The notes below the pieces were generated by a model, which saw only the letters and a program-made list of their open reading frames with translations, ran no database searches and was not told where the DNA came from. The position numbers were made by a program, and so were the translations under genes. This document shows, piece by piece, positions 1 through 7,283 of a stretch of DNA of 64,000 nt (position 1 is its first letter; every line of letters starts with the position of its first letter). This stretch comes from Acidobacteriota bacterium (GTDB lineage: Bacteria > Acidobacteriota > Thermoanaerobaculia > Gp7-AA8), in NCBI GenBank assembly GCA_019244185.1, contig JAFATB010000014.1, positions 561,587-625,586 on the forward strand, in the 5' to 3' direction.

Positions 1-1914
1 CTCTCCGACCTCGACCTCGTCGTGGCCGGCACCGACAGCGCGATCGTGATGGTCGAAGCGGGCGCGCGTGAAGTCGACGAGAGCGTTGTCCTCGACGCGT
101 TCGACGCCGCGCACGCGGAGATCCGCCGCATCTGCGCGCTGCAGAATCAGCTGCGCACCGACGTCGGCAAAGAAAAGCTGAAGGTCGAGTACACCCCGAA
201 GTTCACCGATGAGCAACTCAAGGAGCTGATGGACCAGCACGGCGCCGCGCTGCGGCAGGCCATGCTCACCACCGGCAAGCACACGCGCTACGCGGCCATC
301 AAAGCCGTCAAGCAGCAGATCGTCGGCAGCGTCCCGGCGGAAGAACCGGAGCGTCTCGCCGCCGTCACCGCGGCGTTCGGCGAGATGGAAGTGCAGATCT
401 TCCGCAACCTCATGCTGCAGGAAAACATGCGCGTCGACGGCCGCCGCTTCGACGAGATCCGTCCGATCTCGATCGACCTCGGCGTCCTCCCGCGCACCCA
501 CGGCTCCGCGATCTTCACCCGCGGCGAGACGCAGGCGCTCGTCACCGTGACCCTCGGCACGCCGCAGGAAGCGCAGAAGATCGAAGACTTCGAAGGCGAG
601 ACCTTCCAGCGCTTCATGCTGCACTACAACTTCCCGCCGTTCTCGGTCGGTGAAGTGAAGTTCCTGCGCGGTCCAGCGCGCCGCGAGATCGGCCACGGCA
701 ATCTCGCGCGCCGCGCGCTCGCGCCGCTGCTGCCGACCGAGGACGAGTTCGCGTACACCATCCGCATCGTCTCCGACATCCTCGAGTCGAACGGCTCGTC
801 GTCGATGGCGTCCGTCTGCGGCGGCTCGCTCGCGCTGATGCAGGGCGGCGTGCCGATGCGCGCCGCCGTCGCCGGTGTGGCCATGGGTCTCGTCAGCAGC
901 GACGACAACGCGAAGCAGGCCATCCTCACCGACATCGCCGGCATGGAAGACCACGAAGGCGACATGGACTTCAAGGTCGCCGGCACGCGCACCGGCATCA
1001 CCGCGCTGCAGATGGATATCAAAGTAACCGGCCTCTCGCGCGAAGTCATGGCGCGCGCGCTGGAGCAGGCCAAGGCCGGCCGCCTCTACATCCTCGACCG
1101 CATGGACGCGGTGATCGCCGAGCCGAAGACCGAGCTCTCCGAGTTCGCGCCGCGGCTCTACACGATCCAGATTCCGAAGGACCGCATCCGCGACGTCATC
1201 GGTTCGGGCGGCAAGACCATCCGCTGGATCGTCGAGGAGACCGGGACCAAGATCGACGTCGCCGACGACGGCAAGGTCACGATCGCGTCGACCGACGCGA
1301 AGTCGGCTGAGCGCGCCATCGACATCATCAAAGGTCTCACGGCCTCGCCGGAGATCGGCACCAACTACAAAGGCACGGTCAAGCGCATCGAGCCGTACGG
1401 AGCGTTCGTCGAGATCCTGCCGGGTCAGGACGGACTGCTGCACATCAGCGAGATGGCGCACACGCGTGTCGGCCAGGTGACGGACCTCTTCCAGCTCGGC
1501 GACGAAGTGGAAGTGCAGGTTGTCGGCATCGAGCCGGAGACGGGCAAGATCCGTCTGTCGCGCAAGCCGCTCCTGCCGCCTCCCACCGAGGAGGAGCTGG
1601 CAGCCGCGCGCGAATCGCGTGGCAATCGCCCGCCGCGTGAAGGTGGCGAAGGCGGCGGTCACCGCGGTGATCGTGGCGACCGCGGCGGACATCGCGGCGG
1701 CGATCGCGATCGCGGTCCTCGCCGTGAGGGTGGTGGTGGTGGCGGTTTCCGCGACCGTGGCCCGCGCCGCGAAGGCGGAGACCGCGGCGATCGCGGCCCG
1801 CGTCGCGAAGGCGGCGGCAACTTCCGTGAAGGCGGCGAACGTCCGCCGCGCCGCGAAGGCGGCGAGGGTGGGGGCGAGTCGTCCGGCGGCGGCGGGAACA
1901 ACAATCCGCAGTGA
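1..1914 (+). CDS. pnp: Polynucleotide phosphorylase, 5'-truncated by the window edge
   Basis: PNPase is a 3'-5' phosphorolytic exoribonuclease acting in RNA decay. The frame is open from base 1, and the GTG at 22 is an internal valine of the LDLVVAGT segment, so roughly the first 190 residues of the family are missing. What remains is the end of the first RNase PH domain, the helical linker, the second RNase PH domain (with FTRGETQALVTVTLGT and the SNGSSSMASVCGGSLALM core, about 460-900), a KH domain (IRDVIGSGGKTIRWIVEETG, about 1170-1330) and an S1 domain (about 1370-1570, with GAFVEILPGQDGLLHISEM). A tail of about 100 residues rich in Gly, Arg and Asp (RGDRGG, GPRREGG units) follows S1. E. 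coli PNPase lacks such a tail, which resembles RGG RNA-binding regions. A strong hairpin follows the stop. Confidence 0.97.
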   Translation, partial: LSDLDLVVAGTDSAIVMVEAGAREVDESVVLDAFDAAHAEIRRICALQNQLRTDVGKEKLKVEYTPKFTDEQLKELMDQHGAALRQAMLTTGKHTRYAAIKAVKQQIVGSVPAEEPERLAAVTAAFGEMEVQIFRNLMLQENMRVDGRRFDEIRPISIDLGVLPRTHGSAIFTRGETQALVTVTLGTPQEAQKIEDFEGETFQRFMLHYNFPPFSVGEVKFLRGPARREIGHGNLARRALAPLLPTEDEFAYTIRIVSDILESNGSSSMASVCGGSLALMQGGVPMRAAVAGVAMGLVSSDDNAKQAILTDIAGMEDHEGDMDFKVAGTRTGITALQMDIKVTGLSREVMARALEQAKAGRLYILDRMDAVIAEPKTELSEFAPRLYTIQIPKDRIRDVIGSGGKTIRWIVEETGTKIDVADDGKVTIASTDAKSAERAIDIIKGLTASPEIGTNYKGTVKRIEPYGAFVEILPGQDGLLHISEMAHTRVGQVTDLFQLGDEVEVQVVGIEPETGKIRLSRKPLLPPPTEEELAAARESRGNRPPREGGEGGGHRGDRGDRGGHRGGDRDRGPRREGGGGGGFRDRGPRREGGDRGDRGPRREGGGNFREGGERPPRREGGEGGGESSGGGGNNNPQ

Positions 1915-1920
1915 ATGAAC

Positions 1921-1946
1921 GAAGGCCGGCGGCAACGCCGGCCTTC
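1921..1946 (+). terminator. Hairpin terminator after pnp
   Basis: A perfect 11-bp GC-rich stem closes a GCAA tetraloop six bases after the pnp stop. The right arm ends in CTTC followed by GTGTTTC, so the U-tract is short. The AraC-type gene converges from the other side, so the hairpin may serve both directions. Confidence 0.8.
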
Positions 1947-1965
1947 GTGTTTCAGCGACGCTTCG

Positions 1966-2301
1966 TTAACTGTGCGCGGACGATGCGCGCCGGTACTCAT
2001 CCGGCGACATCCCCGTGCCGCGGCGGAAGGCGCGGAAGAACGTACGGCGCGTGCCGAAGCAGGAGAGGTAGCCGATGCGCGTGGTCGACAGCTTCGACGA
2101 TGCGAGGAGGTTTTGCGCGAGCGCGAGTTGCTGCGCCTTGAGATAGTCGGAGAGCGCGACGCCCGTCGCGGCGGCGAAGTCGCGGCTGACTTTCTCGCGG
2201 GTCATGCCGAGCCGCTCGGCGAGGTCGGAGACGCGGGGAGGGGTTTCCGTCGCGAAGCAGTGCTGGAGGTATTGCTCGATGGCTTCGCGGATTTCCGACA
2301 T
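1966..2301 (-). CDS. AraC-family helix-turn-helix protein, DNA-binding domain only
   Basis: This 111-residue protein is almost only an AraC/XylS DNA-binding domain, with two HTH motifs. The first is around VSDLAERLGMTREKVSRDF. The second is around STTRIGYLSCFGTRRTFFRAF followed by GTGMSPDEYRR, the family signature end. There is no N-terminal sensor domain, so ligand control is not evident. I start it at the ATG at 2301 because the longer reading adds a low-complexity stretch and runs into the divergent promoter region. It converges on pnp and diverges from the GT87-like gene. It may regulate that neighbour, but nothing in the sequence proves this. Confidence 0.85.
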   Translation of the reverse strand: MSEIREAIEQYLQHCFATETPPRVSDLAERLGMTREKVSRDFAAATGVALSDYLKAQQLALAQNLLASSKLSTTRIGYLSCFGTRRTFFRAFRRGTGMSPDEYRRASSAHS

Positions 2302-2368
2302 TCGGGACAAGCTTGCCCGCGTTGCCGCGTGCGCGTGTTGACGCAGATCACAGCGTTCGCGCGCGGGA

Positions 2369-2374
2369 TACACT
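2369..2374 (+). promoter_or_regulatory. -10 box TACACT, 7 nt before the start codon
   Basis: TACACT preceded by GGGA lies exactly 7 nt upstream of the ATG at 2382. No Shine-Dalgarno is present. Transcription would start at or within a few bases of the ATG, which implies a leaderless mRNA. I could not place a convincing -35. Confidence 0.55.
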
Positions 2375-2381
2375 CTCGCCG

Positions 2382-3581
2382 ATGCCGCGCACGCTTCGCC
2401 TCACGCTCACGCTCCTCGGCGCGCTCGCGGCGATCTACGCGCTCGTCGTGACGTGGCGGAAAAACGAGCGCGCGGCGGGTCTCGATTTCTACATCTACTT
2501 CGTCGCGTCGCAGCTGCCGGCGCGCGCGGACGTCGACAACATCTATGCGCCCGAAGTGCAGGAGCGCGTCGGCGAGGAGTATTACGAACGCGCGCTGCGC
2601 AGCGGCTCGGAACTGCGGATTTACGACGCGAAACGGCGGCGTCGGCTCGACAACGTGTCCAGTCCGTTTCTCTACACGACCTTCCGCTGGGTGAGCCGCA
2701 ACTACGAGCGCGCGCTGACGCAGGACCACGTGCTGCTCCTCGCAGCGTTCGTCGCCGGCGTGCTGCTGCTCGCGCGGCGCGTGGGCGTGTCGTGGGCGGC
2801 GGCGCTCTTTCTGCTCGCGGCGCTGCTGCTGTGGTATCGCGGCTTCGAAGCGGATCTGCGCGTGGGCAACGTGAACTCGCTCCAGCTCTTCGCATGCGCC
2901 GCGATGTTGTGGGCGCCGCCGCTCGCGGCCGGCGCGATCCTCGGCGCGCTGCTCGCGTTCAAACCGAATCTGCTCGCGGTCGCGCTGCTGCTCGCATTCG
3001 CGCGCATCGCGACGCGTGAGTTTCACCGGCTGCGCATCGAGATCGCGGGCGGTGCGATCGGCGGCGCGTTCGCGTTTGTCGCGGCGTCGATCAACTTTCA
3101 TTCGCCGCGTGTCTGGCTGCAGTGGATCGCGGCGGCGAATCAGTTCTGGCACCGCATTCCGACGCGCCTAGAGCGCAACGTCACGCCCGCGCTGGCGCTG
3201 TTCGAGAAGCACGGCACCGCGCCGTCATATGCGATCGCGTTCGTGCTCTTCGCGATCGCGTGCGCGGCGATCTGGCGCGGACGCCGTGCCGACGATCCGC
3301 TCGTCGTCGGCATCGGCATCCTCATCTATCTGCTGTCGGCGCCGGTCGTGTGGCTGCACTACATGGTGCTCGTCGTCCCGGTCGCGATTGCGCTGCTGCG
3401 CTGGCGCGTGACCGGCGCGATCGCGCTGCTGGCGCTGGCGATGATTGCCGAGGTTCCGTTCGAGCGGCTCACGCAGGTGCCCGCGGCGAACGTTGAGGCG
3501 ATGCTGATCGCGCCGGCGCTGTTCGCGTTGTACGTCTGCGCGATCGTCAGACTCTCACAGCGAGATCCAGCCGCCGCTTGA
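2382..3581 (+). CDS. GT87-like (DUF2029) polyprenol-phosphate mannosyltransferase-type membrane protein
   Basis: A 399-residue polytopic membrane protein with about ten hydrophobic segments. It resembles glycosyltransferase family 87 (PimE/DUF2029), GT-C fold enzymes that use polyprenyl-phosphate sugars on the outer face of the membrane. Visible family marks are an acidic first loop after TM1 (FYIYFVASQLPA), the GNVNSLQLF segment near residue 165, and GALLAFKPNLLAVALLLAF, matching the G-x-x-x-K-P motif. The sugar and acceptor cannot be told from sequence. The start at 2382 is chosen because a -10 box sits 7 nt upstream. Its end overlaps the convergent oxidoreductase gene by 27 bp. Confidence 0.75.
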   Translation: MPRTLRLTLTLLGALAAIYALVVTWRKNERAAGLDFYIYFVASQLPARADVDNIYAPEVQERVGEEYYERALRSGSELRIYDAKRRRRLDNVSSPFLYTTFRWVSRNYERALTQDHVLLLAAFVAGVLLLARRVGVSWAAALFLLAALLLWYRGFEADLRVGNVNSLQLFACAAMLWAPPLAAGAILGALLAFKPNLLAVALLLAFARIATREFHRLRIEIAGGAIGGAFAFVAASINFHSPRVWLQWIAAANQFWHRIPTRLERNVTPALALFEKHGTAPSYAIAFVLFAIACAAIWRGRRADDPLVVGIGILIYLLSAPVVWLHYMVLVVPVAIALLRWRVTGAIALLALAMIAEVPFERLTQVPAANVEAMLIAPALFALYVCAIVRLSQRDPAAA

Positions 3582-4601
3582 CGCCGAGCGCCGCGCCGCG
3601 TCGAGCACGCGCTGCTGCGCGAGGCCGTCCTCGAAGGTCGCCGCGGGAGCGAGCGCGTCGCGGTCGCCGTCATCGAGCGCCGCGCGCAACGCGCGCCCGA
3701 GGTGCAGCGTGCCGGTGCCGAACGCACCGCCGGGAGAATTGCCGGGACGCTGTTCCAGGGGACCGCCGCCGATGCGCTCGTACGGCTGCTGGTTGCGCGA
3801 GAGGAACACTTCCTCGCCAACGAAACGCATCGCGCCGTGCTCGCCGTGAATGGTGATCGTGGCCGCGTCGTCGGGCGCGCTCGATACCGTGCTGATCGTC
3901 AGCGCGCCTGCCGCGCCGCCGCGGAAGCGCAGGTGAATCGCCGCGAAGTCGTCCGCGGTCACCTCGCGCAGATCATCGCCGAACGGCCGCTGCGCGATGA
4001 GCGAGCGTAGCATCGCCTGCACCGCTTCGATCTCCAGTCCGAAGTAGCGCAGCGCGTCGATGAAGTGCGAGCCGACCGCGCCCCAGATTCCGCCGCCCTG
4101 CGCCGCGTCGCTCCACCAGTTCCACGCGCGCTTCGGATCGTTTCGTGCCGGGCTCGCGTACCGCACCTCGGCATACCGCGGCGCGCCGATCGTGCCGATG
4201 CGCGCGCGTGCGTCGCGCCACGAGGGGAGGAAGCACAGCTCGTGATCGATGAGCGCGAGCTGCGACGGCCGCTGGCGCGCCGCGTCGACGAGTGCTTCCG
4301 CTTCGCCCGCGTCGAGCGCCGTCGGCTTCTCGCACAGCACATGTTTCCCCGCTTCGAGCGCGGCGAGCGCCATCGCGCGATGTTCGGACGGCGGCGTGAC
4401 GATCGAGACGAGATCGACGTCGCTCGTGACGAGTTCGCGCCAGTCGTCGTACGCCGTGAGGCTGCCGAGGTCGTCGGCCGTCTTGCGGGTTTTCTCGGGC
4501 TGCGAGCCGGCGATTGCGACGACCTCGAGCCCCGCCTCGCGGAACGTCGGCACTTGTACGCGCGCGCCCCAGCCTGTCCCGACAATGCCGATTTTGGCCA
4601 T
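3555..4601 (-). CDS. Gfo/Idh/MocA-family NAD(P)-dependent oxidoreductase
   Basis: A 348-residue soluble dehydrogenase of the glucose-fructose / inositol dehydrogenase superfamily. The N-terminus has the Rossmann dinucleotide motif GIVGTGWGARVQVPTF (residues 4-19). Next comes the TPPSEH motif near residue 70 and the EKP motif in AGKHVLCEKPTALDAGEAE (about 86-104), whose lysine is catalytic in the family. The C-terminal half is the usual alpha/beta substrate domain with GGGIWGAVGSHFIDALRYF (about 168-186), whose histidine matches the family's active-site position. The substrate is unknown but is probably a sugar or cyclitol. AAGGAT lies upstream of the ATG. The gene converges with the GT87-like gene and diverges from the membrane protein at 4644. 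Confidence 0.9.
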   Translation of the reverse strand: MAKIGIVGTGWGARVQVPTFREAGLEVVAIAGSQPEKTRKTADDLGSLTAYDDWRELVTSDVDLVSIVTPPSEHRAMALAALEAGKHVLCEKPTALDAGEAEALVDAARQRPSQLALIDHELCFLPSWRDARARIGTIGAPRYAEVRYASPARNDPKRAWNWWSDAAQGGGIWGAVGSHFIDALRYFGLEIEAVQAMLRSLIAQRPFGDDLREVTADDFAAIHLRFRGGAAGALTISTVSSAPDDAATITIHGEHGAMRFVGEEVFLSRNQQPYERIGGGPLEQRPGNSPGGAFGTGTLHLGRALRAALDDGDRDALAPAATFEDGLAQQRVLDAARRSASSGGWISL

Positions 4602-4612
4602 TTTTTCGATCC

Positions 4613-4631
4613 TTGGCAGCTAATTTGCCAA
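4613..4631. promoter_or_regulatory. Inverted repeat between divergent genes (TTGGCA-N7-TGCCAA)
   Basis: A 6-bp inverted repeat with a 7-nt AT-rich spacer lies in the 42-bp gap between the divergent oxidoreductase and membrane protein genes. Position and symmetry fit a small operator. No cognate regulator is evident. Confidence 0.35.
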
Positions 4632-4643
4632 ATTACCGCTCAG

Positions 4644-5150
4644 ATGGCTCGCCGCAGAGCGGATCTTATCGTTCCGATTCACGATCGCCGAAAACACCGG
4701 CGCTTCGTGACGCTGCGGAACTTCCGGAACACGCTGCTCGTGTTCGTGGTCTTCTTCGTCGCGCTGACGGTCGCGTCGGAGCTGCGCAAGCCGGTTTCGG
4801 GTGCATACGGGCGGCTGGTGCAGGGCGAGTTGCAGCCGGACGTCGCGCAAAAGCCGGTCGAGGTCGTGCGCGAGGCGCCGCCGCCGGTCAGCGATCAGAC
4901 CGGTGCCGATCCGATGCTGCTCGAGCCCGCGGCGCGATCGCAGTATCTGCGCGAGCTGAACACGAACGCGCCCGCGCCCGTCGAGCCGATCGCCGCCGCG
5001 CGCGCCGACACGCTGGCGACGCCCGTGTACGAGCCGCCGCCGGTGCGCGGCGAGAACGACATCGCCGTCGTCGGCGGTGCCGACGGCGTCACGGTCGTGC
5101 AGCGCTCGCACGGCAAGCCGGTGCTGTCCGGCGGCTTCGGCCGCCACTGA
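4644..5150 (+). CDS. Single-pass membrane protein of unknown function
   Basis: A 168-residue protein with a basic N-terminus (RRRADLIVPIHDRRKHRR), one membrane helix (about residues 29-46, NTLLVFVVFFVALTVASEL) and a long, Pro/Ala/Glu-rich, probably extracytoplasmic region with little predicted fold (EAPPPVSD, EPPPVRGEND). A compact C-terminal piece follows (GGADGVTVVQRSHGKPVLSGGF). I do not recognise the family. The start at 4644 is the first methionine that gives a sensible N-in membrane topology. The longer in-frame reading upstream is antisense to the oxidoreductase gene. It may be expressed from the divergent promoter region at 4602-4643. Confidence 0.6.
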   Translation: MARRRADLIVPIHDRRKHRRFVTLRNFRNTLLVFVVFFVALTVASELRKPVSGAYGRLVQGELQPDVAQKPVEVVREAPPPVSDQTGADPMLLEPAARSQYLRELNTNAPAPVEPIAAARADTLATPVYEPPPVRGENDIAVVGGADGVTVVQRSHGKPVLSGGFGRH

Positions 5151-5170
5151 TTGACGCCGCGTCAGTGTCT

Positions 5171-5193
5171 AGTGTATGGTGACACCATACACT
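5171..5193. promoter_or_regulatory. 23-bp perfect palindrome, probable autoregulatory operator of the GntR gene
   Basis: Two 11-bp arms (AGTGTATGGTG and its complement CACCATACACT) flank a single central A. It lies directly upstream of the ATG at 5197. It overlaps a plausible promoter: TTGACG at 5151-5156, an 18-bp spacer, and TATGGT at 5175-5180 inside the left arm. Binding by a dimeric GntR protein here would block RNA polymerase. This is a common layout for self-repressing GntR genes. Confidence 0.75.
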
Positions 5194-5196
5194 GAC

Positions 5197-5574
5197 ATGC
5201 TGCTGCGCATCGATCCCTCCGACCGCCGTCCGATCTACCGCCAGGTAGCGGACGAGATCAAGATGCTGATCGCGGGCGGCAAGCTGCGCGAAGGCGCGCC
5301 GCTCCCGTCCGTGCGGCAGCTCGCGTCCGACCTCGGGGTGAACCTCAACACGATCGCCACGGCCTATCGCGAGCTGCAGGACGAAGGGCTGATCGCCGTG
5401 CGCCACGGTTCCGGCGCGGTCGTGACGTCGCGTACCTCGCAGAGCTCCGGCGCGGAGCTGCGCCAGCCGCTGCGCACCGCGCTCACGGAGCTCGTCCTCG
5501 GCGGTCTCTCACGCCGGGAGATCCTCAACCTCGTCTCGACCGAGCTCAATGACCTGACCAAAGGAGCGAAGTGA
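5197..5574 (+). CDS. GntR-family transcriptional regulator, YtrA-like
   Basis: A 125-residue regulator with an N-terminal GntR winged HTH (PIYRQVADEIKMLIAGGKL, then PLPSVRQLASDLGVNLNTI and YRELQDEGLIAVRHGSGA). A short helical C-terminal tail of about 45 residues replaces a large effector domain, which is typical of the YtrA subfamily. These often repress a downstream membrane-protein operon. A start at 5176 is possible in frame but lies inside the palindrome, whereas the ATG at 5197 begins with MLLRIDPSDRRPIY, the usual start of this subfamily. The gene overlaps the next one at the stop (AAGTGATG) with AAGGAG just upstream. The two genes are therefore translationally coupled and probably co-repressed. 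Confidence 0.9.
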   Translation: MLLRIDPSDRRPIYRQVADEIKMLIAGGKLREGAPLPSVRQLASDLGVNLNTIATAYRELQDEGLIAVRHGSGAVVTSRTSQSSGAELRQPLRTALTELVLGGLSRREILNLVSTELNDLTKGAK

Positions 5575-6614
5575 TGTTCGACCCATTCGTCCTCGCCGCC
5601 TACGCATTCCTGGCCATCGTCCGCTGGCTCGGTCTGCCGCCGTTGCTGCGCCTCGCGACGCATCGCGGCCGCGACTGGTTCTTCGACGTCGAGCTCCGCG
5701 ACGATCTCGCCGTGCGCGACCGTTTCGTGTGTGACTATCGCCGCGCGATGTTCGCGACGTCGATCGCGTTCGAGCTCGCGGCGCTCGCGGATCTCGTCGT
5801 CTTCCGCGCGTGGTCGCACATCCTCTACGTGCAGATGCCGCTGCTCCTCGGCGTCGGCGTGGCGCGGCGCATCGTGCTGCGCAAGTACGTGCTCACGGCG
5901 CGCGAGCGGCGCGTGCCCGCGTCCGGCGAGCGCGTCGCGTTCTCGCTCGTGCCGCGGCGTCTCGTCGATTACACGAGCCGCACGTTCGAGCTCTGCAACG
6001 CCGCCATCGCACTCGCATCGCTCGCCGTCATCGATCGCGCGGGACGCTCGCCGATGTTTCTCGTCGCGTTCCTCGTGCTCTACCTGCACGCGGGCCTGCT
6101 GCTGTGGAAAGCGCGTCTCGTGCGGCAGCGCGTCGTGCTGCCCGCCGATCGCGCGGACGAGTATCTCGAACTGGTGGACGAAGCGTTCCGCGCCGGCATG
6201 CGCACGTTCGACGGCGCGCGCTCGGTGGTGACTTTCTTCCTGTTGATGCTCGCCGTGCGCGCGACGTACTGGGACGCGTGGCGCGAGCGGACGCAGACGA
6301 TCACCGCGATCGCGATTCCCGTGCTGATGGTGGCGTGGCTCGTCGTCATGACGACGCGCGGACGCCGCGTCACCGCGACGCTGCTCGCCCGCGCGCGCGA
6401 GTTCCGCCCACCCGCGATTCCGCGCTTCACGCCCGATCCCGCGCGCCTCGGCCTCGCCGGATTCGTCTACTGGAACGCCGACGATCCCGCGGTCGTCGTC
6501 GACGGCGGTCCGCTGCGCTTGTCGATCAACGTCGCCAATCGCTACACGTACGTTTACCTCGCGTACTGGATCGTGCTCGCGCTGCAGGTGCGCGCGCTGG
6601 CGGGTGCGCTGTGA
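5574..6614 (+). CDS. Polytopic membrane protein with a DUF5808-like C-terminus
   Basis: A 346-residue integral membrane protein with about six or seven hydrophobic segments spread along its length. Near the C-terminus, GFVYWNADDPAVVVDGG (from about residue 295) followed by LRLSINVANRYTY resembles the DUF5808 motif (a Y-N-x-D-D-P core). That motif is found in membrane proteins encoded beside YtrA-type regulators, and the operon here fits that association. Function is unknown, though envelope stress or antimicrobial response is the usual guess for such operons. AAGGAG at 5561-5566 is 7 nt from the ATG, which decides it over the GTG at 5571. Its stop overlaps the next start by 4 bp. Confidence 0.7.
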   Translation: MFDPFVLAAYAFLAIVRWLGLPPLLRLATHRGRDWFFDVELRDDLAVRDRFVCDYRRAMFATSIAFELAALADLVVFRAWSHILYVQMPLLLGVGVARRIVLRKYVLTARERRVPASGERVAFSLVPRRLVDYTSRTFELCNAAIALASLAVIDRAGRSPMFLVAFLVLYLHAGLLLWKARLVRQRVVLPADRADEYLELVDEAFRAGMRTFDGARSVVTFFLLMLAVRATYWDAWRERTQTITAIAIPVLMVAWLVVMTTRGRRVTATLLARAREFRPPAIPRFTPDPARLGLAGFVYWNADDPAVVVDGGPLRLSINVANRYTYVYLAYWIVLALQVRALAGAL

Positions 6615-7279
6615 CGCGCGCGCGGGTCACCGGCCTCACGCCGCTGCTGGTCGTGAGCGACCTGCAGCGATCGCTCGCGTTCTACGAGCAACTCGGTTTC
6701 GGCGAGCCGAACGCGTGGGGCGAGCCGCCGTGCTTCGCGATGATGCATCGCGACGGCTTCGAGCTGATGCTCAGTCTCGTCGAAGGCGACGCCACGCCGC
6801 GGCCGAACGGCGCGAGCGAAGTGTGGGATGCGTACCTGCGCGTCACCGATCTCGCCGCGGAACAGGCGGCGCTCGCCGCCGCGAACATCCGCGTCGACAA
6901 AGGTCCGAGCGACACGTTCTACAACATGCGCGAGATCGAGATCCTCGATCCCGACGGCTATCGCTGGTGCATCGGACAGGACACGAGCGACATGCCGGAA
7001 GTGTGGGAGGGGACGCTCGACGTCGGAACGAAACTGCGGCTCGCGCTGCGGATCGCGAAACGCGACGGCGCGTTGCACGTGACGCTCGACAGCATCGACC
7101 AGGGCGCGATGAATCTGCCGGTGACGGCGTTCACGCGCCACGAGCGCGCGCTGCACTTCGAGCTGCCGGCGATCGGCGCGAGCTACGACGGCGTGCGCAA
7201 CGAGGAGGATGGTTCGTTCAGCGGCCACTGGTCGCAACGAGGCAACCAGTGGCCGCTGGTGTGGCGGAAGGTTTCGTAG
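6611..7279 (+). CDS. VOC-family (glyoxalase/bleomycin-resistance fold) protein fused to a beta-rich domain
   Basis: A 222-residue protein. Residues 1-130 form a VOC domain (TPLLVVSDLQRSLAFYEQLGF at the start, EIEILDPDGYRWCIGQ at the end). The glutamate that normally ends the second metal-binding strand is replaced by cysteine or isoleucine, so metal-dependent catalysis is uncertain. Residues about 140-222 form a second domain with LDSIDQGAMNLPVTAF and GSFSGHWSQRGNQWPLVWRK. This matches the beta-sandwich module (D-S-x-D-Q-G ... G-x-W-x-Q) that usually precedes alpha/beta-hydrolase or beta-lactamase-like domains. Its attachment to a VOC domain is unusual. The GTG start overlaps the previous stop (GTGA), so it belongs to the GntR operon. 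Confidence 0.8.
   Translation: MTRARVTGLTPLLVVSDLQRSLAFYEQLGFGEPNAWGEPPCFAMMHRDGFELMLSLVEGDATPRPNGASEVWDAYLRVTDLAAEQAALAAANIRVDKGPSDTFYNMREIEILDPDGYRWCIGQDTSDMPEVWEGTLDVGTKLRLALRIAKRDGALHVTLDSIDQGAMNLPVTAFTRHERALHFELPAIGASYDGVRNEEDGSFSGHWSQRGNQWPLVWRKVS
7221..7256. repeat. 12-bp perfect inverted repeat in the 3' end of the VOC gene
   Basis: GCGGCCACTGGT pairs perfectly with ACCAGTGGCCGC across a 12-nt loop. It lies inside the last 20 codons, just before the convergent gene's 3' end at 7284. There is no T-tract. It could weakly terminate or protect the transcript, or be a coincidence of the G-x-W-x-Q coding motif. Confidence 0.5.
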
Positions 7280-7283
7280 CGAA

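Noticed and set aside
4065..4643. Upstream extension of the small membrane protein
   Set aside because: It would be entirely antisense to the Gfo/Idh/MocA oxidoreductase gene. The ATG at 4644 gives a normal membrane-protein start.
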